Below, in pieces: positions 1 to 12,700 of a DNA stretch of 64,000 nt (position 1 is its first letter; each line of letters begins with the position of its first letter). Under the pieces are notes generated by a model. The model saw only the letters and a list, made by a program, of their open reading frames with translations. It was not told the DNA's origin and made no database searches. Origin of the DNA: Escarpia spicata (Eukaryota; Annelida; Polychaeta; Sabellida; Siboglinidae); assembly GCA_963995525.1 (NCBI GenBank), contig OZ023205.1:56509174-56573173 (forward strand), in the 5' to 3' direction. The position numbers were made by a program, and so were the translations under genes.

Positions 1-796
1 TCAATCAGTTTCCACGAGTCTTCAGTAATCCACTGTTCTCTGTTAGACCCTCTTCTCCTTCCTAACACTACATTCGCGCTCTCCTTTACGGCTTGAAGGA
101 ATAGCTGCCAATGCTCTTCTAAGTCAGTTCAGTGTTGTAGCGCTTGGAATATGTTCTTAGTTTCCTCGTATAATTATTTTGATGTGTATGTGTTCTTTAA
201 GTTATCTGTCGCATATGGCCTGACCGTCTTCACCGTCTTGACTCTCTTTAACTTCAAGCGGATCTTACCAATCACAAGGTTGTGGTCAGAGCCAACATCT
301 GCCCCTCTGTAGGTTCAGACGTCCTGTAGAGATGTACGCCATCTACTTCTAATGCAGATATAATCAATCTCATTCGATGTATTGCCATCTGGTGAGATCC
401 AGGTTTTCTTGTGAATGCGTTTATGTTTGAAGAAGGTGTTGCCAATGCTGATACCACTGGCGGTGCTCATCGAGAGCAATCGTTCACCGTTATCATTCGT
501 ATTTCCAGCTGAACCGTGAGGTCCAACTGTAGTATACATTTCTCTTCTGTCTCCATCCAGCTTTGCGTTAAAGTCTCCTACCACCACTTTTATGTCAACG
601 CTTGGTATCTCGTCAAGCCCGTTCTGGAGTTGGTCGTAAAAGGTGTCCTTTTCCTCGTCTGTGGCGACTTCGGTTGGGGCATATACTTGCACTACGGTGG
701 CTTTGACATGTCTGGTGTTGAACCTCGCTGTGGTGATGCGTTCACTAACTGGCTTCCGCCCTATCAGTGCTTTTGTAGCATCCTTATTCAGGATCG
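1..796 (-). pseudogene. RTE-type non-LTR retrotransposon, endonuclease fragment
   Basis: The minus strand encodes part of an exonuclease/endonuclease/phosphatase fold like that of RTE elements (often labelled craniofacial development protein 2-like). Visible motifs are VVQVYAPTEV, the catalytic-type VVVGDFNAKLDGD, NGERLLSM, a TWISPDG..NEIDYI block, and, past a stop, GADVGSDHNLVIGKIRLKLK with the conserved SDH. The stop at about 316-321 is in frame and looks like CGA to TGA, a typical CpG decay change. The N-terminal part of the domain is missing: similarity ends at LNKDATKALIG where the 47-bp array begins. The left side runs off the window and seems to carry further stops. The enzyme would nick target DNA for reverse transcription; this copy is dead. 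Confidence 0.85.
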
Positions 797-3700
797 AGGT
801 CCTAGTTTTTAGGCTGTAGGGCTGTATCTCCACCCAGGGACCGAGGTGTTAGTTTCTAGGCAGTAGGGCTGTATCTCCACCCAGGGACCGAGGTGTTAAT
901 TTCTAGGCAGTAGGGCTGTATCTCCACCCAGGGACCGAGGTGTTACTTTCTAGGCAGTAGGGCTGTATCTCCACCCAGGTACCGAGGTGTTAGTTTCTAG
1001 GCAGTAGGGCTGTATCTCCACCCAGGGACCGAGGTGTTAGTTTCTAGGCAGTAGGGCTGTATCTCCACCCAGGGACCGAAGTGTTAATTTCTAGGCAGTA
1101 GGGCTGTATCTCCACCCAGGGACCGAGGCGTTAGTTTCTAGGCAGTAGGGCTGTATCTCCACCCAGGGACCGAGGTGTTAGATTCTAGGCAGTAGGGCTG
1201 TATCTCCACCCAGGGACCGAGGTGTTAGTTTCTAGGCAGTAGGGCTGTATCTCCACCCAGGGACCGAGGTGTTAGTTTCTAGGCAGTAGGGCTGTATCTC
1301 CACCCAGGGACCGAGGTGTTAGTTTCTAGGCAGTAGGGCTGTATCTCCACCCAGGGACCGAGGTGTTATTTTCTAGGCAGTAGGGCTGTATCTCCACCCA
1401 GGGACCGAGGTGTTAGTTTCTAGGCAGTAGGGCTGTATCTCCACCCAGGGACCGAAGTCCTAGTTTCTAGGCAGTAGGGCTGTATCTCCACCCAGGGACC
1501 GAGGTGTTAGTTTCTAGGCAGTAGGGCTGTATCTCCACCCAGGGACCGAGGTGTTAGTTTCTAGGCAGTAGGGCTGTATCTCCACCCAGGGACCGAGGTG
1601 TTAGTTTCTAGGCAATAGGGCTGTATCTCCACCCAGGGACCGAGGTGTTAATTTCTAGGCAGTAGGGCTGTATCCTCACCCAGGGACCGAGGTGTTAAAT
1701 TCTAGGCAGTAGGGCTGTATCTCCACCCAGGGACCGAGGTGTTAGTTTCTAGGCAGTAGGGTTGTATCTCCACCCAGGGACCGAGGTGTTAGTTTCTAGG
1801 CAGTAGGGCTGTATCTCCACCCAGGGACCGAGGTGTTAGTTTCTAGGCAGTAGGTCTGTATCTCCACCCAGGGACCGAGGTGTTAGTTTCTAGGCAGTAG
1901 GGCTGTATCTCCACCCAGGGACCGAGGTGTTAGTTTCTAGGCAGTAGGGCTGTATCTCCACCCAGGGACCGAGGTCCTAGTTTTTAGGCAGTAGGGCTGT
2001 ATCTCCACCCAGGGACCGAGGTGTTAGTTTCTAGGCAGTAGGGCTGTATCTCCACCCAGGGACCGAGGTGTTAGTTTCTAGGCAGTAGGGCTGTATCTCC
2101 ACCCAGGGACCGAGGTGTTAGTTTCTAGGCAGTAGGGCTGTATCTCCACCCAGGGACCAAGGTGTTAGTTTCTAGGCAGTAGGGCTGTATCTCCACCCAG
2201 GGACCGAGGTGTTAGTTTCTAGGCAGTAGGGCTGTATCTCAACCCAGGGATCGAGGTGTTAGTTTCTAGGCAGTAGGGCTGTATCTCCACCCAGGGACCG
2301 AGGAGTTAGTTTCTAGGCAGTAGGGCTGTATCTCCACCCAGGGACCGAGGTGTTAGTCTAGGCAGTAGGGATGTATCTCCACCCAGGGACCGAAGTGTTA
2401 GTTTCTAGGCAGTAGCGCTGTATCTCCACCCAGGGACCGAGGTGTTAGTTTCTAGGCAGTAGTGCTGTATCTCCACCCAGGGACCGAGGTCCTAGTTTCT
2501 AGGCAGTAGGACTGTATCTCCACCCAGGGACCGAGGTGTTAGTTTCTAGGCAGTAGGGCTGTATATCCACCCAGGGACCGAGGTCCTAGTTTCTAGGCAG
2601 TAGGGCTGTATCTCCACACAAGGACCGAGGTGTTAGTTTCTAGGCAGTAGGGCTGTATCTCCACCCAGGGACCGAGGTGTTAGTTTCTAGGCAGTAGGGC
2701 TGTATCTCCACCCAGGGACCGAGGTGTTAGTTTCTAGGCAGTAGGGCTGTATCTCCACCCAGGGACCGAGGTGTTAGTTTCTAGGCAGTAGGGCTGTATC
2801 TCCACCCAGCGACCGAGGTGTTAGTTTCTAGGCAGTAGGGCTGTATCTCCACACAGGGACCGAGGTTTTAGTTTCTAGGCAGTAGGGCTGTATCTCCACC
2901 CAGGGACCGAGGTGTTAGTTTCTAGGCAGTAGGGCTGTATCTCCACCCAGGGACCGAGGTGTTAGTTTCTAGGCAGTAGGGCTGTATCTCCACCCAGGGA
3001 CCGAGGTGTTAATTTCTAGGCAGTAGGGCTGTATCTCCACCCAGGGACCGAGGTGTTAGTTTCTAGGCAGTATGGCTGTATCTCCACCCAGGGACCGAGG
3101 TGTTAGTTTCTAGGCAGTAGGGCTGTATCTCCACCCAGGGACCGAGGTGTTAGTTTCTAGGCAGTAGGGCTGTATCTCCACCCAGGGACCGAGGTGTTAG
3201 TTTCTAGGCAGTAGGGCTGTATCTCCACCCAGGGACCGAGGTGTTAGTTTCTAGGCAGTAGGGCTGTATCTCCACCCAGGGACCGAGGTGTTAGTTTCTA
3301 GGCAATAGGGCTGTATCTCCACCCAGGGACCGAGGTGTTAGTTTCTAGGCAGTAGGGCTGTATCTCCACCCAGGGACCGAGGTGTTAGTTTCTAGGCAGT
3401 AGGGCTGTATCTCCACCCAGGGACCGAGGTGTTAGTTTCTAGGCAGTAGGGCTGTATCTCCACCCAGGGGCCGAGGTGTTAGTTTCTAGGCAGTAGGGCT
3501 GTATCTCCACCCAGGGACCGAGGTGTTAGTTTCTAGGCAGTAGGGCTGTATCTCCACCCAGGGACCGAGGTGTTAGTTTCTAGGCAGTAGGGCTGTATCT
3601 CCACCCAGGGATCGAGGTGTTAGTCTAGGCAGTAGGGCTGTATCTCCACCCAGGGACCGAGGTGTTAGTTTCTAGGCAGTAGGGCTGTATCTCCACCCAG

Positions 3701-6700
3701 GGACCGAGGTGTTAGTTTCTAGGCAGTAGGGCTGTATCTCCACCCAGGGACCGAGTACCTAGTTTCTAGGCAGTAGGGCTGTATCTCCACCCAGGGACCG
3801 AGGTGTTAGTTTCTAGGCAGTAGGGCTGTATCTCCACCCAGGGACCGAGGTCCTAGTTTCTAGGCAGTAGGGCTGTATCTCCACCCAAGGACCCAGGTGT
3901 TAGTTTCTAGGCAGTAGGGCTGTATCTCCACCCAGGGACCGAGGTGTTAGTTTCTAGGCAGTAGGGCTGTATCTCCACCCAGGGACCGAGGTGTTAGTTT
4001 CTAGGCAGTAGGGCTATATCTCCACCCAGGGACCGAGGTGTTAGTTTCTAGGCAGTAGGGCTGTATCTCCACCCAGGGTCCGAGGTGTTAGTTTCTAGGC
4101 AGTAGGGCTGTATCTCCACCCAGGGACCGAGGTGTTAGTTTCTAGGCAGTAGGGATGTATCTCCACCCAGGGACCGAGGTGTTAGTTTCTAGGCAGTAGG
4201 GCTGTATCTCCACACAGGGACCGAGGTGTTAGTTTCTAGGCAGTAGGGCTGTATCTCCACCCAGGGATCGAGGTGTTAGTTTCTAGGCAGTAGGGCTGTA
4301 TCTCCACCCAGGGACCGAGGTATTAGTTTCTAGGCAGTAGGGCTGTATCTCCACCCAGGGACCGAGGTGTTAATTTCTAGGCAGTAGGGCTGTATCTCCA
4401 CCCAGGGACCGAGGTGTTAGTTTCTAGGCAGTTGGGCTGTATCTCCACCCAGGGACCGAGGTGTTAGTTTCTAGGCAGTAGGGCTGTATCTCCACCCAGG
4501 GACCGAGGTGTTAATTTCTAGGCAGTAGGGCTGTATCTCCACCCAGGGACCGAGGTGTTAGTTTCTAGGCAGTAGGGCTGTATCTCCACCCAGGGACCGA
4601 AGTCCTAGTTTCTAGGCAGTAGGGCTGTATCTCCACCCAGGGACCGAGGTGTTAGTTTCTAGGCAGTAGGGCTGTATCTCCACCCAGGGACCGAGGTGTT
4701 AGTTTCTAGGCAGTAGGGCTGTATCTCCACCCAGGGACCGAGGTGTTAGTTTCTAGGCAATAGGGCTGTATCTCCACCCAGGGACCGAGGTGTTAATTTC
4801 TAGGCAGTAGGGCTGTATCCTCACCCAGGGACCGAGGTGTTAAATTCTAGGCAGTAGGGCTGTATCTCCACCCAGGGACCGAGGTGTTAGTTTCTAGGCA
4901 GTAGGGCTGTATCTCCACCCAGGGACCGAGGTGTTAGTTTCTAGGCAGTAGGGCTGTATCTCCACCCAGGGACCGAGGTGTTAGTTTCTAGGCAGTAGGT
5001 CTGTATCTCCACCCAGGGACCGAGGTGTTAGTTTCTAGGCAGTAGGGCTGTATCTCCACCCAGGGACCGAGGTGTTAGTTTCTAGGCAGTAGGGCTGTAT
5101 CTCCACCCAGGGACCGAGGTCCTAGTTTTTAGGCAGTAGGGCTGTATCTCCACCCAGGGACCGAGGTGTTAGTTTCTAGGCAGTAGGGCTGTATCTCCAC
5201 CCAGGGACCGAGGTGTTAGTTTCTAGGCAGTAGGGCTGTATCTCCACCCAGGGACCGAGGTGTTAGTTTCTAGGCAGTAGGGCTGTATCTCCACCCAGGG
5301 ACCAAGGTGTTAGTTTCTAGGCAGTAGGGCTGTATCTCCACCCAGGGACCGAGGTGTTAGTTTCTAGGCAGTAGGGCTGTATCTCAACCCAGGGATCGAG
5401 GTGTTAGTTTCTAGGCAGTAGGGCTGTATCTCCACCCAGGGACCGAGGTGTTAGTTTCTAGGCAGTAGGGCTGTATCTCCACCCAGGGACCGAGGTGTTA
5501 GTCTAGGCAGTAGGGCTGTATCTCCACCCAGGGACCGAAGTGTTAGTTTCTAGGCAGTAGCGCTGTATCTCCACCCAGGGACCGAGGTGTTAGTTTCTAG
5601 GCAGTAGTGCTGTATCTCCACCCAGGGACCGAGGTCCTAGTTTCTAGGCAGTAGGACTGTATCTCCACCCAGGGACCGAGGTGTTAGTTTCTAGGCAGTA
5701 GGGCTGTATATCCACCCAGGGACCGAGGTCCTAGTTTCTAGGCAGTAGGGCTGTATCTCCACCCAAGGACCGAGGTGTTAGTTTCTAGGCAGTAGGGCTG
5801 TATCTCCACCCAGGGACCGAGGTGTTAGTTTCTAGGCAGTAGGGCTGTATCTCCACCCAGGGACCGAGGTGTTAGTTTCTAGGCAGTAGGGCTGTATCTC
5901 CACCCAGGGACCGAGGTGTTAGTTTCTAGGCAGTAGGGCTGTATCTCCACCCAGGGACCGAGGTGTTAGTTTCTAGGCAGTAGGGCTGTATCTCCACACA
6001 GGGACCGAGGTTTTAGTTTCTAGGCAGTAGGGCTGTATCTCCACCCAGGGACCGAGGTGTTAGTTTCTAGGCAGTAGGGCTGTATCTCCACCCAGGGACC
6101 GAGGTGTTAGTTTCTAGGCAGTAGGGCTGTATCTCCACCCAGGGACCGAGGTGTTAATTTCTAGGCAGTAGGGCTGTATCTCCACCCAGGGACCGAGGTG
6201 TTAGTTTCTAGGCAGTAGGGCTGTATCTCCACCCAGGGACCGAGGTGTTAGTTTCTAGGCAGTAGGGCTGTATCTCCACCCAGGGACCGAGGTGTTAGTT
6301 TCTAGGCAGTAGGGCTGTATCTCCACCCAGGGACCGAGGTGTTAATTTCTAGGCAGTAGGGCTGTATCTCCACCCAGGGACCGAGGTGTTAGTTTCTAGG
6401 CAGTAGGGCTGTATCTCCACCCAGGGACCGAGGTGTTAGTTTCTAGGCAGTAGGGCTGTATCTCCACCCAGGGACCGAGGTGTTAGTTTCTAGGCAGTAG
6501 GGCTGTATCTCCACACAGGGACCGAGGTTTTAGTTTCTAGGCAGTAGGGCTGTATCTCCACCCAGGGACCGAGGTGTTAGTTTCTAGGCAGTAGGGCTGT
6601 ATCTCCACCCAGGGACCGAGGTGTTAGTTTCTAGGCAGTAGGGCTGTATCTCCACCCAGGGACCGAGGTGTTAATTTCTAGGCAGTAGGGCTGTATCTCC

Positions 6701-9700
6701 ACCCAGGGACCGAGGTGTTAGTTTCTAGGCAGTAGGGCTGTATCTCCACCCAGGGACCGAGGTGTTAGTTTCTAGGCAGTAGGGCTGTATCTCCACCCAG
6801 GGACCGAGGTGTTAGTTTCTAGGCAGTAGGGCTGTATCTCCACCCAGGGACCGAGGTGTTAGTTTCTAGGCAGTAGGGCTGTATCTCCACCCAGGGACCG
6901 AGGAGTTAGTTTCTAGGCAATAGGGCTGTATCTCCACCCAGGGACCGAGGTGTTAGTTTCTAGGCAGTAGGGCTGTATCTCCACCCAGGGACCGAGGTGT
7001 TAGTTTCTAGGCAGTAGGGCTGTATCTCCACCCAGGGACCGAGGTGTTAGTTTCTAGGCAGTAGGGCTGTATCTCCACCCAGGGGCCGAGGTGTTAGTTT
7101 CTAGGCAGTAGGGCTGTATCTCCACCCAGGGACCGAGGTGTTAGTTTCTAGGCAGTAGGGCTGTATCTCCACCCAGGGACCGAGGTGTTAGTTTCTAGGC
7201 AGTAGGGCTGTATCTCCACCCAGGGATCGAGGTGTTAGTCTAGGCAGTAGGGCTGTATCTCTACCCAGGGACCGAGGTGTTAGTTTCTAGGCAGTAGGGC
7301 TGTATCTCCACCCAGGGACCGAGGTGTTAGTTTCTAGGCAGTAGGGCTGTATCTCCACCCAGGGACCGAGTACCTAGTTTCTAGGCAGTAGGGCTGTATC
7401 TCCACCCAGGGACCGAGGTGTTAGTTTCTAGGCAGTAGGGCTGTATCTCCACCCAGGGACCGAGGTCCTAGTTTCTAGGCAGTAGGGCTGTATCTCCACC
7501 CAAGGACCGAGGTGTTAGTTTCTAGGCAGTAGGGCTGTATCTCCACCCAGGGACCGAGGTGTTAGTTTCTAGGCAGTAGGGCTGTATCTCCACCCAGGGA
7601 CCGAGGTGTTAGTTTCTAGGCAGTAGGGCTATATCTCCACCCAGGGACCGAGGTGTTAGTTTCTAGGCAGTAGGGCTGTATCTCCACCCAGGGTCCGAGG
7701 TGTTAGTTTCTAGGCAGTAGGGCTGTATCTCCACCCAGGGACCGAGGTGTTAGTTTCTAGGCAGTAGGGATGTATCTCCACCCAGGGACCGAGGTGTTAG
7801 TTTCTAGGCAGTAGGGCTGTATCTCCACACAGGGACCGAGGTGTTAGTTTCTAGGCAGTAGGGCTGTATCTCCACCCAGGGATCGAGGTGTTAGTTTCTA
7901 GGCAGTAGGGCTGTATCTCCACCCAGGGACCGAGGTATTAGTTTCTAGGCAGTAGGGCTGTATCTCCACCCAGGGACCGAGGTGTTAATTTCTAGGCAGT
8001 AGGGCTGTATCTCCACCCAGGGACCGAGGTGTTAGTTTCTAGGCAGTTGGGCTGTATCTCCACCCAGGGACCGAGGTGTTAGTTTCTAGGCAGTAGGGCT
8101 GTATCTCCACCCAGGGACCGAGGTGTTAATTTCTAGGCAGTAGGGCTGTATCTCCACCCAGGGACCGAGGTGTTAGTTTCTAGGCAGTAGGGCTGTATCT
8201 CCACCCAGGGACCGAGGTGTTAGTTTCTAGGCAGTAGGGCTGTATCTCCACCCAGGGACCGAGGTGTTAGTTTCTAGGCAATAGGGCTGTATCTCCACCC
8301 AGGGACCGAGGTGTTAATTTCTAGGCAGTAGGGCTGTATCCTCACCCAGGGACCGAGGTGTTAAATTCTAGGCAGTAGGGCTGTATCTCCACCCAGGGAC
8401 CGAGGTGTTAGTTTCTAGGCAGTAGGGCTGTATCTCCACCCAGGGACCGAGGTGTTAGTTTCTAGGCAGTAGGGCTGTATCTCCACCCAGGGACCGAGGT
8501 GTTAGTTTCTAGGCAGTAGGGCTGTATCTCCACCCAGGGACCGAGGTGTTAGTTTCTAGGCAGTAGGGCTGTATCTCCACCCAGGGACCGAGGTGTTAGT
8601 TTCTAGGCAGTAGGGCTGTATCTCCACCCAAGGACCGAGGTGTTAGTTTCTAGGCAGTAGGGCTGTATCTCCACCCAGGGACCGAGGTGTTAGTTTCTAG
8701 GCAGTAGGGCTGTATCTCCACCCAGGGACCGAGGTGTTAGTTTCTAGGCAGTAGGGCTGTATCTCCACCCAGGGACCGAGGTGTTAGTTTCTAGGCAGTA
8801 GGGCTGTATCTCCACACAGGGACCGAGGTTTTAGTTTCTAGGCAGTAGGGCTGTATCTCCACCCAGGGACCGAGGTGTTAGTTTCTAGGCAGTAGGGCTG
8901 TATCTCCACCCAGGGACCGAGGTGTTAGTTTCTAGGCAGTAGGGCTGTATCTCCACCCAGGGACCGAGGTGTTAATTTCTAGGCAGTAGGGCTGTATCTC
9001 CACCCAGGGACCGAGGTGTTAGTTTCTAGGCAGTATGGCTGTATCTCCACCCAGGGACCGAGGTGTTAGTTTCTAGGCAGTAGGGCTGTATCTCCACCCA
9101 GGGACCGAGGTGTTAGTTTCTAGGCAGTAGGGCTGTATCTCCACCCAGGGACCGAGGTGTTAGTTTCTAGGCAGTAGGGCTGTATCTCCACCCAGGGACC
9201 GAGGTGTTAGTTTCTAGGCAGTAGGGCTGTATCTCCACCCAGGGACCGAGGTGTTAGTTTCTAGGCAATAGGGCTGTATCTCCACCCAGGGACCGAGGTG
9301 TTAGTTTCTAGGCAGTAGGGCTGTATCTCCACCCAGGGACCGAGGTGTTAGTTTCTAGGCAGTAGGGCTGTATCTCCACCCAGGGACCGAGGTGTTAGTT
9401 TCTAGGCAGTAGGGCTGTATCTCCACCCAGGGGCCGAGGTGTTAGTTTCTAGGCAGTAGGGCTGTATCTCCACCCAGGGACCGAGGTGTTAGTTTCTAGG
9501 CAGTAGGGCTGTATCTCCACCCAGGGACCGAGGTGTTAGTTTCTAGGCAGTAGGGCTGTATCTCCACCCAGGGATCGAGGTGTTAGTCTAGGCAGTAGGG
9601 CTGTATCTCCACCCAGGGACCGAGGTGTTAGTTTCTAGGCAGTAGGGCTGTATCTCCACCCAGGGACCGAGGTGTTAGTTTCTAGGCAGTAGGGCTGTAT

Positions 9701-12700
9701 CTCCACCCAGGGACCGAGTACCTAGTTTCTAGGCAGTAGGGCTGTATCTCCACCCAGGGACCGAGGTGTTAGTTTCTAGGCAGTAGGGCTGTATCTCCAC
9801 CCAGGGACCGAGGTCCTAGTTTCTAGGCAGTAGGGCTGTATCTCCACCCAAGGACCGAGGTGTTAGTTTCTAGGCAGTAGGGCTGTATCTCCACCCAGGG
9901 ACCGAGGTGTTAGTTTCTAGGCAGTAGGGCTGTATCTCCACCCAGGGACCGAGGTGTTAGTTTCTAGGCAGTAGGGCTATATCTCCACCCAGGGACCGAG
10001 GTGTTAGTTTCTAGGCAGTAGGGCTGTATCTCCACCCAGGGTCCGAGGTGTTAGTTTCTAGGCAGTAGGGCTGTATCTCCACCCAGGGACCGAGGTGTTA
10101 GTTTCTAGGCAGTAGGGATGTATCTCCACCCAGGGACCGAGGTGTTAGTTTCTAGGCAGTAGGGCTGTATCTCCACACAGGGACCGAGGTGTTAGTTTCT
10201 AGGCAGTAGGGCTGTGTCTCCACCCAGGGATCGAGGTGTTAGTTTCTAGGCAGTAGGGCTGTATCTCCACCCAGGGACCGAGGTATTAGTTTCTAGGCAG
10301 TAGGGCTGTATCTCCACCCAGGGACCGAGGTGTTAATTTCTAGGCAGTAGGGCTGTATCTCCACCCAGGGACCGAGGTGTTAGTTTCTAGGCAGTTGGGC
10401 TGTATCTCCACCCAGGGACCGAGGTGTTAGTTTCTAGGCAGTAGGGCTGTATCTCCACCCAGGGACCGAGGTGTTAATTTCTAGGCAGTAGGGCTGTATC
10501 TCCACCCAGGGACCGAGGTGTTAGTTTCTAGGCAGTAGGGCTGTATCTCCACCCAGGGACCGAAGTCCTAGTTTCTAGGCAGTAGGGCTGTATCTCCACC
10601 CAGGGACCGAGGTGTTAGTTTCTAGGCAGTAGGGCTGTATCTCCACCCAGGGACCGAGGTGTTAGTTTCTAGGCAGTAGGGCTGTATCTCCACCCAGGGA
10701 CCGAGGTGTTAGTTTCTAGGCAATAGGGCTGTATCTCCACCCAGGGACCGAGGTGTTAATTTCTAGGCAGTAGGGCTGTATCCTCACCCAGGGACCGAGG
10801 TGTTAAATTCTAGGCAGTAGGGCTGTATCTCCACCCAGGGACCGAGGTGTTAGTTTCTAGGCAGTAGGGCTGTATCTCCACCCAGGGACCGAGGTGTTAG
10901 TTTCTAGGCAGTAGGGCTGTATCTCCACCCAGGGACCGAGGTGTTAGTTTCTAGGCAGTAGGTCTGTATCTCCACCCAGGGACCGAGGTGTTAGTTTCTA
11001 GGCAGTAGGGCTGTATCTCCACCCAGGGACCGAGGTGTTAGTTTCTAGGCAGTAGGGCTGTATCTCCACCCAGGGACCGAGGTCCTAGTTTTTAGGCAGT
11101 AGGGCTGTATCTCCACCCAGGGACCGAGGTGTTAGTTTCTAGGCAGTAGGGCTGTATCTCCACCCAGGGACCGAGGTGTTAGTTTCTAGGCAGTAGGGCT
11201 GTATCTCCACCCAGGGACCGAGGTGTTAGTTTCTAGGCAGTAGGGCTGTATCTCCACCCAGGGACCAAGGTGTTAGTTTCTAGGCAGTAGGGCTGTATCT
11301 CCACCCAGGGACCGAGGTGTTAGTTTCTAGGCAGTAGGGCTGTATCTCAACCCAGGGATCGAGGTGTTAGTTTCTAGGCAGTAGGGCTGTATCTCCACCC
11401 AGGGACCGAGGTGTTAGTTTCTAGGCAGTAGGGCTGTATCTCCACCCAGGGACCGAGGTGTTAGTCTAGGCAGTAGGGCTGTATCTCCACCCAGGGACCG
11501 AAGTGTTAGTTTCTAGGCAGTAGCGCTGTATCTCCACCCAGGGACCGAGGTGTTAGTTTCTAGGCAGTAGTGCTGTATCTCCACCCAGGGTCCGAGGTCC
11601 TAGTTTCTAGGCAGTAGGACTGTATCTCCACCCAGGGACCGAGGTGTTAGTTTCTAGGCAGTAGGGCTGTATATCCACCCAGGGACCGAGGTCCTAGTTT
11701 CTAGGCAGTAGGGCTGTATCTCCACCCAAGGACCGAGGTGTTAGTTTCTAGGCAGTAGGGCTGTATCTCCACCCAGGGACCGAGGTGTTAGTTTCTAGGC
11801 AGTAGGGCTGTATCTCCACCCAGGGACCGAGGTGTTAGTTTCTAGGCAGTAGGGCTGTATCTCCACCCAGGGACCGAGGTGTTAGTTTCTAGGCAGTAGG
11901 GCTGTATCTCCACCCAGGGACCGAGGTGTTAGTTTCTAGGCAGTAGGGCTGTATCTCCACACAGGGACCGAGGTTTTAGTTTCTAGGCAGTAGGGCTGTA
12001 TCTCCACCCAGGGACCGAGGTGTTAGTTTCTAGGCAGTAGGGCTGTATCTCCACCCAGGGACCGAGGTGTTAGTTTCTAGGCAGTAGGGCTGTATCTCCA
12101 CCCAGGGACCGAGGTGTTAATTTCTAGGCAGTAGGGCTGTATCTCCACCCAGGGACCGAGGTGTTAGTTTCTAGGCAGTAGGGCTGTATCTCCACCCAGG
12201 GACCGAGGTGTTAGTTTCTAGGCAGTAGGGCTGTATCTCCACCCAGGGACCGAGGTGTTAGTTTCTAGGCAGTAGGGCTGTATCTCCACCCAGGGACCGA
12301 GGTGTTAGTTTCTAGGCAGTAGGGCTGTATCTCCACCCAGGGACCGAGGTGTTAGTTTCTAGGCAGTAGGGCTGTATCTCCACCCAGGGACCGAGGAGTT
12401 AGTTTCTAGGCAATAGGGCTGTATCTCCACCCAGGGACCGAGGTGTTAGTTTCTAGGCAGTAGGGCTGTATCTCCACCCAGGGACCGAGGTGTTAGTTTC
12501 TAGGCAGTAGGGCTGTATCTCCACCCAGGGACCGAGGTGTTAATTTCTAGGCAGTAGGGCTGTATCTCCACCCAGGGGCCGAGGTGTTAGTTTCTAGGCA
12601 GTAGGGCTGTATCTCCACCCAGGGACCGAGGTGTTAGTTTCTAGGCAGTAGGGCTGTATCTCCACCCAGGGACCGAGGTGTTAGTTTCTAGGCAGTAGGG

